Below are positions 25,377-33,934 of a DNA stretch of 64,000 nt, piece after piece. The notes under the pieces were generated by a model. That model saw only the letters and a program-made list of their open reading frames with translations, did not search any database and was not told the DNA's origin. The position numbers and the translations under genes were made by a program. Each line of letters begins with the position of its first letter. The first letter of the stretch is position 1. The stretch lies in the NCBI GenBank assembly GCA_018266255.1, contig JAFEAT010000011.1, forward strand, positions 289,003 to 353,002. Direction: 5' to 3'. The stretch is from Cyanobacteria bacterium SZAS-4 (lineage in GTDB: Bacteria; Cyanobacteriota; Vampirovibrionia; Obscuribacterales; Obscuribacteraceae).

Positions 25377-26620
25377 CGCATACAAGCGTGATGAAATCCA
25401 AGCCGAGGATCTGCGTGTTCTGGTATTAGTGGTAAAAACTCTTGAATAGCTGGCATCTCCACTATTAGCTCGGTCTTCAGATCATCATAAGAGTAGATCT
25501 TAATTTGGTTCAAGCCTCGATTTGCGGTAAACAAAAATTTTTGATCATGACTTAGTTGGCAGCCGTAAACGGAATCCAGACAGGTGAAGCGATTAATTTT
25601 GAGAGCATTTAGAATGTGATGAAAGTCGCTAATCTGTGAAGCTCTGGCAAAGCTGTCGTACACCTGAGTGTAAATCTCTCGCTTTTTTGAAAAGAGTTCA
25701 GCAGGAGCCGGTCGTTCATCGATTAGTCTTATTGCTTGAAAGTTAGCCAGTTCAAGGAATGCGATCGTTTGACTTCCGCCATTACAGAAGATTAGCTCGG
25801 TCTCGGAAATTGTGATATCCGAATTGATATGGAGTGGTAATTCTCTTGAGCCTGACCAGTGACGGGAAATCTGACTAGTCGCGTTATCTATTTCGAAGAC
25901 GTATTGTTTGTCGTATGAAATAGCCCAATCTTTGTAGTCGGAAGAGTGATTTGTAGGCGCCGTTCGAAATGAAATAGAATAAAAACGGTCCTCTTCGGGA
26001 TGTGTTGCGACGTGCCAACATGTCGTGGGTAGTGCGATAGTTGAGGTTTGCCCAGTTACCATGTCCATGACGCCGACGTGTTTTGCATATCCTCCTCGAG
26101 GACTGTCCATAGACCCATAACACAAAAAACGTCCTGATTTGGAGAGCTTTATCGCGTGAGGCAACTTAACCAGGTGTTCGGCAATTTTTTCCGGACGGCT
26201 TAGTTTGTCGATGTTGAATTTATAGAAGTGAGACCCTACCGCAGATATAAACTCTGTATCGCTGAGCCATGTGGCGTGCGTGCTTGCTTGTATGCATGGG
26301 ACATCGCTATCTATGCTGAGCGTCGATAGTCGTTGCATCTCTTCGAGAGTTGCACCGTCGAAAAGCAAAATGTGTTGGGAGCAGTTCCCGAGAAATCCGA
26401 CCGTGCCTGATGGATTGAGCATAACGGCGTGTCCACCAGCGACGCCTGAAAAGTAATTGACTTTGTAGGCAATATTGTTCGTTTCTGGGTTGTAGAGAAA
26501 CAGACAAATCCCTGCAAAACCCTCAAGCCCATTAAGACCATTGCCATCAAGTGCGATGTAAAAAGCATAAGGATATCTGCTGAAGGATCCGTTCAACGTT
26601 GGCTCTCTCTGAGACGACAC
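25373..26620 (-). CDS. Beta-propeller protein with repeated blade histidines
   Basis: 415 residues without signal peptide, with repeated ~45-60 residue strand units. His recurs at comparable positions: GGHAVMLNPSG, THATWLSDTEF, PHAIKLSKSGRF, CWHVATHPEEDRF and LPLHINSDITI. Some carotenoid-oxygenase-type and selenium-binding-type propellers use a ring of such His residues to hold metal at the centre, so metal binding is possible (inference), but the sequence does not match those families clearly. The GTG start at 26620 lacks a strong ribosome site. It faces the DUF362-SDR-SRPBCC operon and may serve the same pathway. Confidence 0.65.
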   Translation of the reverse strand: MSSQREPTLNGSFSRYPYAFYIALDGNGLNGLEGFAGICLFLYNPETNNIAYKVNYFSGVAGGHAVMLNPSGTVGFLGNCSQHILLFDGATLEEMQRLSTLSIDSDVPCIQASTHATWLSDTEFISAVGSHFYKFNIDKLSRPEKIAEHLVKLPHAIKLSKSGRFLCYGSMDSPRGGYAKHVGVMDMVTGQTSTIALPTTCWHVATHPEEDRFYSISFRTAPTNHSSDYKDWAISYDKQYVFEIDNATSQISRHWSGSRELPLHINSDITISETELIFCNGGSQTIAFLELANFQAIRLIDERPAPAELFSKKREIYTQVYDSFARASQISDFHHILNALKINRFTCLDSVYGCQLSHDQKFLFTANRGLNQIKIYSYDDLKTELIVEMPAIQEFLPLIPEHADPRLGFHHACMR

Positions 26621-26769
26621 TTCTACTTATACATTCCCAGAAATTAGTGTCATTCGATCAGGGGCAAATTAAATAGAGCGTAAGAATTGTTGTTTACGTG
26701 CGGCAAGCCGAAGGCCTATTCAATTGTCCGTCATCAGCCATAGCGCGCCGTAGCCACCAACCAGCTTCA

Positions 26770-28008
26770 CTACATTAGGATCACTTGTGCCGCTCTTGCC
26801 ACCGACTGCTCTTCATTCTCCATCAAGTGCTTTGCCTCAGCACATTTTTTCGCAATTGTTTTGCCGGTGAGCAAGCGAGTCAAATCGCATCGCCAGGCGG
26901 ATGCTCGATAGTGTCGAGAGGCAACTGCAACGCCCAACCGCTGCAAGCGAACGGTATTGTCAAATTGATCGAAGGCGAATGGGACCAATTGTTGTGGGCG
27001 GCCGGCAGCTAAAGTTTGTATGCTTGTTCCGATTCCAGCGTGGTGCTGAACGGCTGCTGCCAACGGAAACAGTTGGTCGAAGGGCTCGAATGGCGTGTAG
27101 TGAACATTAGGTGGAAGTGCTGCGGGAATCTGATCTTTGAAGCGGCTGACAAAGATTGCACGCATCGACGTATCTCGAACAGCTTCTAGCGCGCATCGAA
27201 AATGCTTTGCACTTTGTGCCATCGCAGTTCCGGCGGTGAACACTACAGGCGGTGCACCTGCATCCAGGAATTCTTGTGTTTCGGCGCTCAACGAATAGGT
27301 GCGAGCGTGCTGGTATATCGGAAAACCGGTGCATATCGAATTAGGCGGCCAATCGTCTTGCGGCGGAGCGAACCATTCGGGCCACATGCAAATGACACGC
27401 TCCGGTGAATGTGCCCATTTTGAAAATACATGCTGCACTGGTGGTAGAGCATATTTGCTTCGTAAGGAATTGAGATCCTCGGCGCAAGTTGCATCGACCA
27501 GAAAGTGATCCAAAATGCCTGTGAAAATTTCTTTCAATGCATGAGGTGCACCCGACGGAAATTCTCCCAACGGTCCGGCTGGTGGGCTTGAAGGTGTCAT
27601 CAAAATTGATGGCGAAAGGTGCACTGTCACAAGCTTCGCCCTACCAAGTTCTTGCATGATGCGCGCGGGAAACGCCAGAGAAGTTCCGACCATGATCGTT
27701 TCTGGAGTTACTCGTCGGTCTAGTTCATCGAGAATTTGTGGCAATGTTGGATACAAGGTTTTCCACATTGTTTGGAAACTGCGAAATGGATCCCAGATGC
27801 CCTCTTGTTGAAGCGTTTTTTCGAACGTTGCTAAGTCGCCCACGGAAACAAATTTTACGCCAACCGATTCAACTTTCGACCGAAAGTATTCGTTCGATAA
27901 AAACTCCACATCATGTCCGAGCGCCGCAAGCTCGCGCGCAATAGCAATCATCGGGTTGATGTCACCATCACTTCCAATTGCCACCAGTATGATTTTTCGG
28001 GCTGCCAT
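26770..28008 (-). CDS. UDP-dependent glycosyltransferase (MGT/YjiC type, GT1)
   Basis: A GT-B fold enzyme that would transfer a sugar from a nucleotide donor to a lipid or secondary metabolite. N-terminus KIILVAIGSDGDINPMIAIARELAALGHDV is the classic acceptor-domain start. The C-terminal donor site has PPVVFTAGTAM, then VQHHAGIGTSIQTLAAGRPQ and PFAFDQFDNTVRLQRLGV, matching the GT1 signature HxGGxGT...G.P...P...DQ..N (first Gly replaced by Ala). 412 residues is normal. A frameshifted fragment of a paralogue lies at 21191-21287. Located near the SDR/SRPBCC operon, it may glycosylate that product (inference). Confidence 0.9.
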   Translation of the reverse strand: MAARKIILVAIGSDGDINPMIAIARELAALGHDVEFLSNEYFRSKVESVGVKFVSVGDLATFEKTLQQEGIWDPFRSFQTMWKTLYPTLPQILDELDRRVTPETIMVGTSLAFPARIMQELGRAKLVTVHLSPSILMTPSSPPAGPLGEFPSGAPHALKEIFTGILDHFLVDATCAEDLNSLRSKYALPPVQHVFSKWAHSPERVICMWPEWFAPPQDDWPPNSICTGFPIYQHARTYSLSAETQEFLDAGAPPVVFTAGTAMAQSAKHFRCALEAVRDTSMRAIFVSRFKDQIPAALPPNVHYTPFEPFDQLFPLAAAVQHHAGIGTSIQTLAAGRPQQLVPFAFDQFDNTVRLQRLGVAVASRHYRASAWRCDLTRLLTGKTIAKKCAEAKHLMENEEQSVARAAQVILM

Positions 28009-28048
28009 TAAACACCGTTTGTTTTTTGAGTTGAGAATATTGCGGCTA

Positions 28049-29317
28049 TTAGAAGATGATTCTAACTTGTGGCAAAAGCGCTTGTAGCTTGCGCCTCCCT
28101 GCTGCAGTGATACTGCTATTCGTGATAGCGAGCACTTTTAAATGCTTGAACTTTGCAAATTCAAGCAATTGATTGTCGTTGATGGTGGTGCCGCGCAGTC
28201 CGAGAATTGTCAGATTTGGTAGTGTTGCAAGAACTGCCAACGACTTATCTGTTACTTTTGTGTAGCCAAGACTCAGCCATTCAAGCCGTTTCAGTGTCCT
28301 GAGTTTTTTCACTCCATCGTCATGGATGTGGTCGTAGGCCAGATCGAGTATTCGGAGATTTGGTAGTTGCGCAATTGTATCCAGCCCGCTATCGGTGATT
28401 TCCGTATTGCGCAGCTTCAGTTCCTCCAACTTGGGTAGTTCGGAGATTGGCTTGAGCAAACTATCGTCTAAGTTGGTTTTACTGACAGAAAGTTTGCGAA
28501 GATTTTTGTGTTTGGACACTGACTTCATCGTCGCATCGGATAAATTCAAATTCGTCAGGTTCAGACTTTCTAGCTGCGCCAGTGATTCAAATTTTTTCAA
28601 GTTTTGAACAGTGATACCACTGTCGCCGATGTTCAGCGATTCAAGATTCGTCAAGAGCGCTAGCATCTGTGCGGCATTGTCGCTTAAGGAAACACCTTGA
28701 AGATTCAGCCGCTTTAGCGATTTAAATGCTTTCAGTGAAGCGATGCCTTTGTCTGTGATGTTCGTTGAGGATAAATCCAAGTCTGTGAGATGGCGCAGTT
28801 TCGTCAAGCGCATTAACCGGTCGTCCGTTAAATTTGATCGAGAAAGATTCAGACTTGCCACGTCAGCTTGCCCGCCTAAAATTGTCCATTCAGCATCAGT
28901 GAGAGTGCGACCGGCTAAGTTGTATTTGTCGACTTTCTGTTTGCTGCCATTGGTGCTGCCATCCAACGCCGCATTGTCATATTCCTCATCGGAGCCCGAC
29001 ATTTTCAGCAGCAATGCTTTTCCAAAATTGTGGTGAGAGTTTGTCTTCGGGGCTTGGGGCGCTGACAGATGAGACTGTTGCTCCTCGGCTGAATCGTTCT
29101 TATGCAAAATCTCAAATTTGGTTGCGCTCACAAATTTCTTCGCGGATTTACTTGCATTCCTCTGCGCGATTTCACTTGCGCTCCTCTTCGCGAGTTCACC
29201 AGCACTATTCTGTTCATCGTTTGCGTCAGCATTCATCGACACTGATGCGAATAAAAACAGCAGGATTAGCGCACTTTTGAAAGCTTTCAATGGAATCTCA
29301 GATCTGTTTAAGGGCAA
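28049..29317 (-). CDS. Secreted leucine-rich-repeat protein
   Basis: Signal peptide (LKAFKSALILLFLFASVSMNADA), a polar Ala/Ser/Lys-rich linker to about residue 135, then about ten 23-25-residue LRR units such as LTDLDLSSTNITDKGIASL and LEELKLRNTEITDSGLDTI, the 'ITD.GL..I..L..L..LDL' variety close to the cysteine-containing/ribonuclease-inhibitor type. It is likely a surface or periplasmic protein-binding scaffold. The start is uncertain: TTG at 29317 or TTG at 29290; neither has a strong site. It precedes the UGT by 40 bases on the same strand. Confidence 0.85.
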   Translation of the reverse strand: MPLNRSEIPLKAFKSALILLFLFASVSMNADANDEQNSAGELAKRSASEIAQRNASKSAKKFVSATKFEILHKNDSAEEQQSHLSAPQAPKTNSHHNFGKALLLKMSGSDEEYDNAALDGSTNGSKQKVDKYNLAGRTLTDAEWTILGGQADVASLNLSRSNLTDDRLMRLTKLRHLTDLDLSSTNITDKGIASLKAFKSLKRLNLQGVSLSDNAAQMLALLTNLESLNIGDSGITVQNLKKFESLAQLESLNLTNLNLSDATMKSVSKHKNLRKLSVSKTNLDDSLLKPISELPKLEELKLRNTEITDSGLDTIAQLPNLRILDLAYDHIHDDGVKKLRTLKRLEWLSLGYTKVTDKSLAVLATLPNLTILGLRGTTINDNQLLEFAKFKHLKVLAITNSSITAAGRRKLQALLPQVRIIF

Positions 29318-29423
29318 AGTACGAGTCTGTTAATGCTTTTCAAAGCTGCGAAATCCGCGCTTTTCGTTGCTTAACTCGATTAATCAATACTCTACCATTC
29401 TTCGACAGCACCGAATTAAAGTG

Positions 29424-30080
29424 CTAATGGCGCGCTTTCAACGCGTTCAAAATATCTTCGGAATCGGCTCGTCTTTGCACGTTTTCATCTACAAAGGCAA
29501 ATACAATTTTTCCATCCGTGTTAATTAAGTAGGTTGCCGGCACCGGTAATTCCCCTGCCGCTGAACCATTGTTTTTCGCGATGTCGATTCCCATGAGTCG
29601 ATACATAGTATTCGTTGCGGCGCCAACCCTGTAAACCAAATGATATTTCTTCGCGATCGCATTATCTGGGTCTGACAGGACCGTAAAGGTGAGTTGATTT
29701 TTGGTTTCGGTCCATTCTGTTTTTTCTGGTGTTTGAGGTGAAACCGCAACCAATTCGGCGCCGAGCTTTTTGAATTCTGTTAGATGCACTTGAAGGTCAT
29801 GAAGTTGTTTGTTACAAAAAGGGCACCAACCACCTCTGTAAAATGCCAGAATGACTGGTCCTTTCGACAGTGCTTCGCTCAGTCTGAAAGTTTTTCCGGC
29901 TGGGTTTTTCAATTCGAAATCTGGTGCAGCGTCACCCGTTTTTATTGCAGTATTGACTGCATCTGCACGAGACTCGCCGCTGCCTTTTGCGCCGTCTGAG
30001 TTTGCTATTGCCATGAAAGCGATTAATGCAATAAGCAGTATCACGAGTGTTACGTAGAAGCGCGCTTTATTGTTTTTCAC
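29424..30080 (-). CDS. Membrane-anchored peroxiredoxin-like (AhpC/TSA) protein
   Basis: Reduces peroxides outside the cytoplasmic membrane. One N-terminal TM segment (FYVTLVILLIALIAFMAIA), then a thioredoxin fold: GDAAPDFELKNPAGKTFRLSE, ILAFYRGGWCPFCNKQLHDL (Cys86 and Cys89, CPFC), LVAVSPQTPEKTEWTETK, and PVPATYLINTDGKIVFAFVD. The CxxC at the peroxidatic site is typical of the AhpC-like PRXL2/Bcp-related group. GTG 30080, six bases after GGAAC, is preferred; GTG 30104 is also open. The LRR gene lies downstream on the same strand. Confidence 0.88.
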   Translation of the reverse strand: MKNNKARFYVTLVILLIALIAFMAIANSDGAKGSGESRADAVNTAIKTGDAAPDFELKNPAGKTFRLSEALSKGPVILAFYRGGWCPFCNKQLHDLQVHLTEFKKLGAELVAVSPQTPEKTEWTETKNQLTFTVLSDPDNAIAKKYHLVYRVGAATNTMYRLMGIDIAKNNGSAAGELPVPATYLINTDGKIVFAFVDENVQRRADSEDILNALKARH

Positions 30081-30124
30081 GTTGAGTTCCAAAATAGGTC
30101 GCACGGTAGTTCAATAGAATTTTG

Positions 30125-30159
30125 AAAGGAAAGCGCAATCATAACTTGCGCTTTCCTTT
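30125..30159. terminator. Strong hairpin terminator
   Basis: A perfect 14-bp stem (AAAGGAAAGCGCAA at 30125-30138 pairing with 30146-30159) with the 7-base loop TCATAAC. It lies just beyond the stop of the fasciclin fragment on the minus strand and 45 bases upstream of the peroxiredoxin start. It most likely ended the lost fasciclin gene's transcript and now insulates the peroxiredoxin promoter. Confidence 0.8.
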
Positions 30160-30179
30160 TCACGATAATCGACAAGAGC

Positions 30180-30263
30180 CTAAGGCATCAGAACCTTATC
30201 AATCAAATGGATGACGCCATTCGATTGATTTACGTCAGCTTGAGTTACCGTCGCAACATCACC
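30180..30263 (-). pseudogene. C-terminal fragment of a fasciclin (FAS1) gene
   Basis: 27 codons plus TAG on the minus strand encode GDVATVTQADVNQSNGV and IHLIDKVLMP. This is the C-terminal signature of FAS1 domains ('aD....NGvIHvIDkVLmP'). An in-frame TAG sits immediately upstream, so the rest of the gene is gone, while the natural stop and downstream terminator remain. The junction falls about 20 bases from the frame of the aspartic protease gene, suggesting a deletion or rearrangement at that spot. Confidence 0.75.
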
Positions 30264-30443
30264 CTAGAACTCTAGAAACAGGGCGTGAAATTCGTGTGGA
30301 GTGTAACGACTGGAAGTCAAGCAGATGCTTGGTACGTTCAGTTGAAGTGTGAAGTGATAGTAGAGCATGTTCGGCAAGTCGAGTTGATGCAAGCTCTTGT
30401 TGTATATTGTCATAACTGGCTGGAATTGGTTGGTGCGTATGAG

Positions 30444-31358
30444 ATGTTGAAATCGACTAAATCAGTTTTGTTGATGGCAGTTGCTTCGGCGATGTTGTTT
30501 TCGCAGAGCGAAAGTCTCGCAGACTCTGCAACAACTGGCATTCCAATCAGGTATGCAGCCGGTCACATGATTGTCATTCCTGTAAAAGTGAATGATATCG
30601 AAACCAACTTCGTCCTCGACACTGGTGCTGGAGTGAACGTCATTTCGCAGACGCTGGCAGAGAAGCTGGCGTGCAGATCAGATGGCAAAGTTACAGGACA
30701 AAGGATGTCTGGTCAGAAAGTAACGATGAAGCTTGTGAACTTATCGTCTTTACGAATTGGGTCTTGTCGCAAGAAAAACTTGCCTATGGCTACATGGAAA
30801 TTAGAAGATGCTTTCGCTGGTGCGCCTGAATTGGCTCAAGTCGATGGACTTGTGTCGCTGGAGTTCTTCAAGAATATTCCCTTCACTATCGATTACGCGC
30901 AAAAAATGGTTTTTATCGAAGATAACGAGAGTTTGAAAATGCGAGTAAGTCGCGGTGTCTCGATTCCAATTCAAGTAAGTAGCAAGCCTAATCAAACTAG
31001 CGTTACCATGCTGGTATGGTTTTCGAATGGAAGCCACGCAAAAGTCGAAGTTGATACTGGCAGCGGTGCTCTCATTCTTGATGAGCATTACATGCGCGAG
31101 TTGGGTGTAAATCAAAACAGCATCGATGTGAAAACGGTGCAGGGCGTTGATGAGACTGGTTATTCTTATGTGCGCTATTTCACGAAGCTTCCGCTCGATG
31201 TTTTCCTTGCGCAAAACCGACAATTTACGCAGATAAAGCCGAATGTACAGTTTCAAAAAATTATTTATGATGGACTAATTGGTGACGGATTCATGCGCAA
31301 CTTTACTGTGACTTACGACTTGCCTCATAAGCGCATTATTTTTGAGCGATATCAGTAA
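30444..31358 (+). CDS. Two-lobed retropepsin-like aspartic protease, exported
   Basis: Start placed at ATG 30444, which begins a signal peptide (MLKSTKSVLLMAVASAMLFS..SLA); the frame is open to 30285 with an unlikely extension. Two retropepsin-like lobes: FVLDTGAGVNVIS (Asp59) and VEVDTGSGALILD (Asp204), each followed by the hydrophobic-Gly pattern. The C-terminus GLIGDGFMRNFTVTYDLPHKRIIFE is typical of bacterial Asp_protease_2 proteins. Both lobes keep DTG, so a single chain could form the active site. The 3' end is 10 bases from the convergent gene. Confidence 0.8.
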   Translation: MLKSTKSVLLMAVASAMLFSQSESLADSATTGIPIRYAAGHMIVIPVKVNDIETNFVLDTGAGVNVISQTLAEKLACRSDGKVTGQRMSGQKVTMKLVNLSSLRIGSCRKKNLPMATWKLEDAFAGAPELAQVDGLVSLEFFKNIPFTIDYAQKMVFIEDNESLKMRVSRGVSIPIQVSSKPNQTSVTMLVWFSNGSHAKVEVDTGSGALILDEHYMRELGVNQNSIDVKTVQGVDETGYSYVRYFTKLPLDVFLAQNRQFTQIKPNVQFQKIIYDGLIGDGFMRNFTVTYDLPHKRIIFERYQ

Positions 31359-31367
31359 TGCAGAGCG

Positions 31368-32120
31368 TTAAGGTTTTTTGAAGGCCGCAATATCCGCTGC
31401 TGTTTCGATTGCTTCGCGATCGATGAGCACTTTTCCGTCTTTCGACAGCATCAGAAATTCTGGGTCATGCCCGTTCTTAACCATCGCGGCGATACTTTCT
31501 CGAATTTCGGCTTGCTTCGCAACTTCGAACTCCGCAATTTCTGCTTCTTGAATCACTCGCTTAACTCCATTGGTTTTGGTGAAATCGGTTAATCGCATGA
31601 TGGGTGCACCCTCGCACACATGGGTGACGGCATTGAGTGCGTCATCGCCGCCTCTCAGTGTTCGACCCAACCCGCCTTCGAAGCCGGCTCCAGCTAGCAC
31701 TTGTTTCTGCTGGGCGAGGTCTCTAGTGAATGCTTTACCCGCAGATGACTCGGTAGAAAACATTTTGGGACCGAGAATTATTCCAGCCGTCAGCGCAGAT
31801 AAGGTAAATGCGTCTTTGACGTAAGCGCTAGCGTTGTCTCTGGATTGGTCACCGAACGCCCGTAGCGCTGCATCGCCCAATGCTGTTGCGCCGATGCTGG
31901 CGGCTGCGACCTTTCCGACAATTCCGAATTCGCCTGGTAGCCTTGCGGCGATTCCTACAATACCGGCGGCACTAGCCACCAATGGCGTCGGAATTTCCTC
32001 AAATGCAGATTGAATCGCGCTGACTAGTTTGAATCGACTGGAATTGGCTTCGTGCTGTAAGGGACCTGCATCCAAAGTTGGTTGCATTGCGACGGCGTGA
32101 ATGTTGTCTCTAAAATCCAT
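31368..32120 (-). CDS. Gly/Ala-rich protein, unknown, beside zeta-toxin-like gene
   Basis: 250 residues. Residues ~40-140 are Ala/Gly-rich and hydrophobic (LVASAAGIVGIAARLPGEFG, VAAASIGATALGDAALRAFG), like the membrane-active middle of the neighbouring effector candidate; the C-terminal ~100 residues are charged and helical (EIAEFEVAKQAEIRESIAAM). No catalytic motif recognised. It lies 86 bases downstream of the zeta-toxin-like gene on the same strand. It could be an accessory or immunity protein, or another effector of the same type; the sequence does not decide. Confidence 0.65.
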   Translation of the reverse strand: MDFRDNIHAVAMQPTLDAGPLQHEANSSRFKLVSAIQSAFEEIPTPLVASAAGIVGIAARLPGEFGIVGKVAAASIGATALGDAALRAFGDQSRDNASAYVKDAFTLSALTAGIILGPKMFSTESSAGKAFTRDLAQQKQVLAGAGFEGGLGRTLRGGDDALNAVTHVCEGAPIMRLTDFTKTNGVKRVIQEAEIAEFEVAKQAEIRESIAAMVKNGHDPEFLMLSKDGKVLIDREAIETAADIAAFKKP

Positions 32121-32205
32121 TAAGTGCTCCGTTCGTTGTGTTGATGCTAGCTGTTTTGCGATATTGCAAATGGTGCAAATCCATGGTCGTGGGTGCGGTC
32201 AGAAC

Positions 32206-33780
32206 TCAGGCCGCTTTCCTTATGTGCGTCGTTCCTTCTTGAATCAAAATTGGTGGGGATTTGTATGGAACGTTTGTATCGAAGTGGCTGAAGTTGTCGA
32301 TCAAATCTGGACGTTTTATAAGTGCTTCAAAAGTTAGGATAGGCTTGATACCAACGTCGACCGCAAACGTCGGATTCACCCACTGCCCGATGGTGCCATC
32401 TTCGGGAAAAGCTCTGCGGAAGACACGCATGACAAATTCACTGAGCGGCAGTTCGGCGACGTGGAGATTGACCTCGTAACCGGCTGCTTTCGCGCGCTCG
32501 ATTAGTGGTATCAAACTCGACTCGGTTTTGCCCAACTTTAGAGAAACGATGTTGTCACCGTTTTGGAATCCGAGTTCGAGCAGTTCGGCGGCAACTTTGG
32601 ATGATGCCTCGTGCACTGCATCTGCTCCGAGCCCGTCGGCGAATCCGTTGATTTTTGGCTTGGCGAGGTCGGCGTCAACTATCATCGATCCATTTGACTT
32701 GGCCAAAGGCTCGGCAATCATGCTGGATTTTCCTGAGCCTGGAGCACCGATTACGATGTCGAGTCGCCTGCCTTTCACTTCGGCACCGGTACCGTAGAGT
32801 TCTTCAACTAGGGCGGATTGTTCGGCGGGGGTAAGCTTGGTTACAGGCATCGAATCTTGGGTCTTTTGCATCTCCTCGATTTTTGCCAGTTGTTCAGGCG
32901 TGAAATGTTCTGAGTAAGGATTGGGCTTTACCTCGGCGCTTGCTTTGAATGCGGTAGCTTCCGCCGCTTCACCGCCTTCAACGGCCGTGGATACTTTGCC
33001 ACCAACTCTGCCAGCGATTGCTTCAGTGGTAGTGCCAATAGTGGCAACGGTTCCTTCCATGGCAGCACGGCCAGCTGATATCACCTTTGCACCAGATGCG
33101 ACACCACCGACTACGCCCAGCAACGCTACTCCGGCGTCAACTGCCGCGGTTCCGGTTTTGTCTTGAACATCTTGTCTCGCGGCTGCAATTTCCGCAGCTG
33201 TGTGCTGGTCTTTGTGCATGAGAACGTCGGCTGAAGCGGAAGCATTGTTCGCTGCATCAACAACCTCGGAACCTGCGCTTATTGCTCCCGCCACGCCAAG
33301 ACCGACGATGACGGCGTCAGCGGCCAAAGCGACGCCACCTACCACTGCGGCACCAGCACCGAGCGCACCGACGATGGGTGCAGCGGCGACGATTGCGACA
33401 CCGATAGCCACGCCCTCTGCGACATGCAGCAGCGTTTCCCCAGGATTCTCTGTGATTTGAGTATACGCAGATTCGGCTGCTCCAACGACGACTTGCTCTG
33501 CCACATCGAGGGCGCCTTCCGTCCAAGATATGGCGCCGTCGAGCCATGACTCGGATTCAGCTGGTGGTGCCGCTTGAATGCTCGGAGCATCCTTATCATC
33601 TCCTGATTTTGCATATGGGTTGGTCATCTCGAGGTGAGTTGGCTCGGGATTCGCAACTGTGCGGGCAGTGATCGAAGGGGTGTCGCGATTGTCTTCGAGG
33701 ACGCGGCGAGAGGCGGCGGCACTTCCACTAGAATCGGTCGAACGAATCTGCTCGGGGTTAGCGAGAATGGCTTCTGTCAT
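32206..33780 (-). CDS. Effector-like protein with C-terminal zeta-toxin kinase domain
   Basis: 525 residues; the ATG at 33780 has GAGG eleven bases upstream. Residues 1-80 are a polar, Ser/Pro-rich linker. Residues ~95-270 are Gly/Ala/Val-rich with long hydrophobic stretches (EGVAIGVAIVAAAPIVGALG). The C-terminal ~190 residues are P-loop kinase-like: RRLDIVIGAPGSGKSSMIAE (Walker A), then SMIVDADLAKP, where zeta toxins have DxD, and a long helical region. Zeta toxins phosphorylate UDP-N-acetylglucosamine. The architecture (linker, membrane-active middle, toxin-like tip) resembles polymorphic effectors. No epsilon antitoxin is recognised nearby. Confidence 0.75.
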   Translation of the reverse strand: MTEAILANPEQIRSTDSSGSAAASRRVLEDNRDTPSITARTVANPEPTHLEMTNPYAKSGDDKDAPSIQAAPPAESESWLDGAISWTEGALDVAEQVVVGAAESAYTQITENPGETLLHVAEGVAIGVAIVAAAPIVGALGAGAAVVGGVALAADAVIVGLGVAGAISAGSEVVDAANNASASADVLMHKDQHTAAEIAAARQDVQDKTGTAAVDAGVALLGVVGGVASGAKVISAGRAAMEGTVATIGTTTEAIAGRVGGKVSTAVEGGEAAEATAFKASAEVKPNPYSEHFTPEQLAKIEEMQKTQDSMPVTKLTPAEQSALVEELYGTGAEVKGRRLDIVIGAPGSGKSSMIAEPLAKSNGSMIVDADLAKPKINGFADGLGADAVHEASSKVAAELLELGFQNGDNIVSLKLGKTESSLIPLIERAKAAGYEVNLHVAELPLSEFVMRVFRRAFPEDGTIGQWVNPTFAVDVGIKPILTFEALIKRPDLIDNFSHFDTNVPYKSPPILIQEGTTHIRKAA

Positions 33781-33934
33781 TAGAATCAAGCCTCAGGGCT
33801 TAAGTAGAATCTGATTTGGTAAGTTTGGATAAGGCGCATTCAGGGAGAATGCATCGAGATATATTGCCTTTTCGGTGTTCGATGGATTTACAATAAGTGC
33901 CTTAAATAACAGTGCCGTTGCAAAGGTGTTTTCT

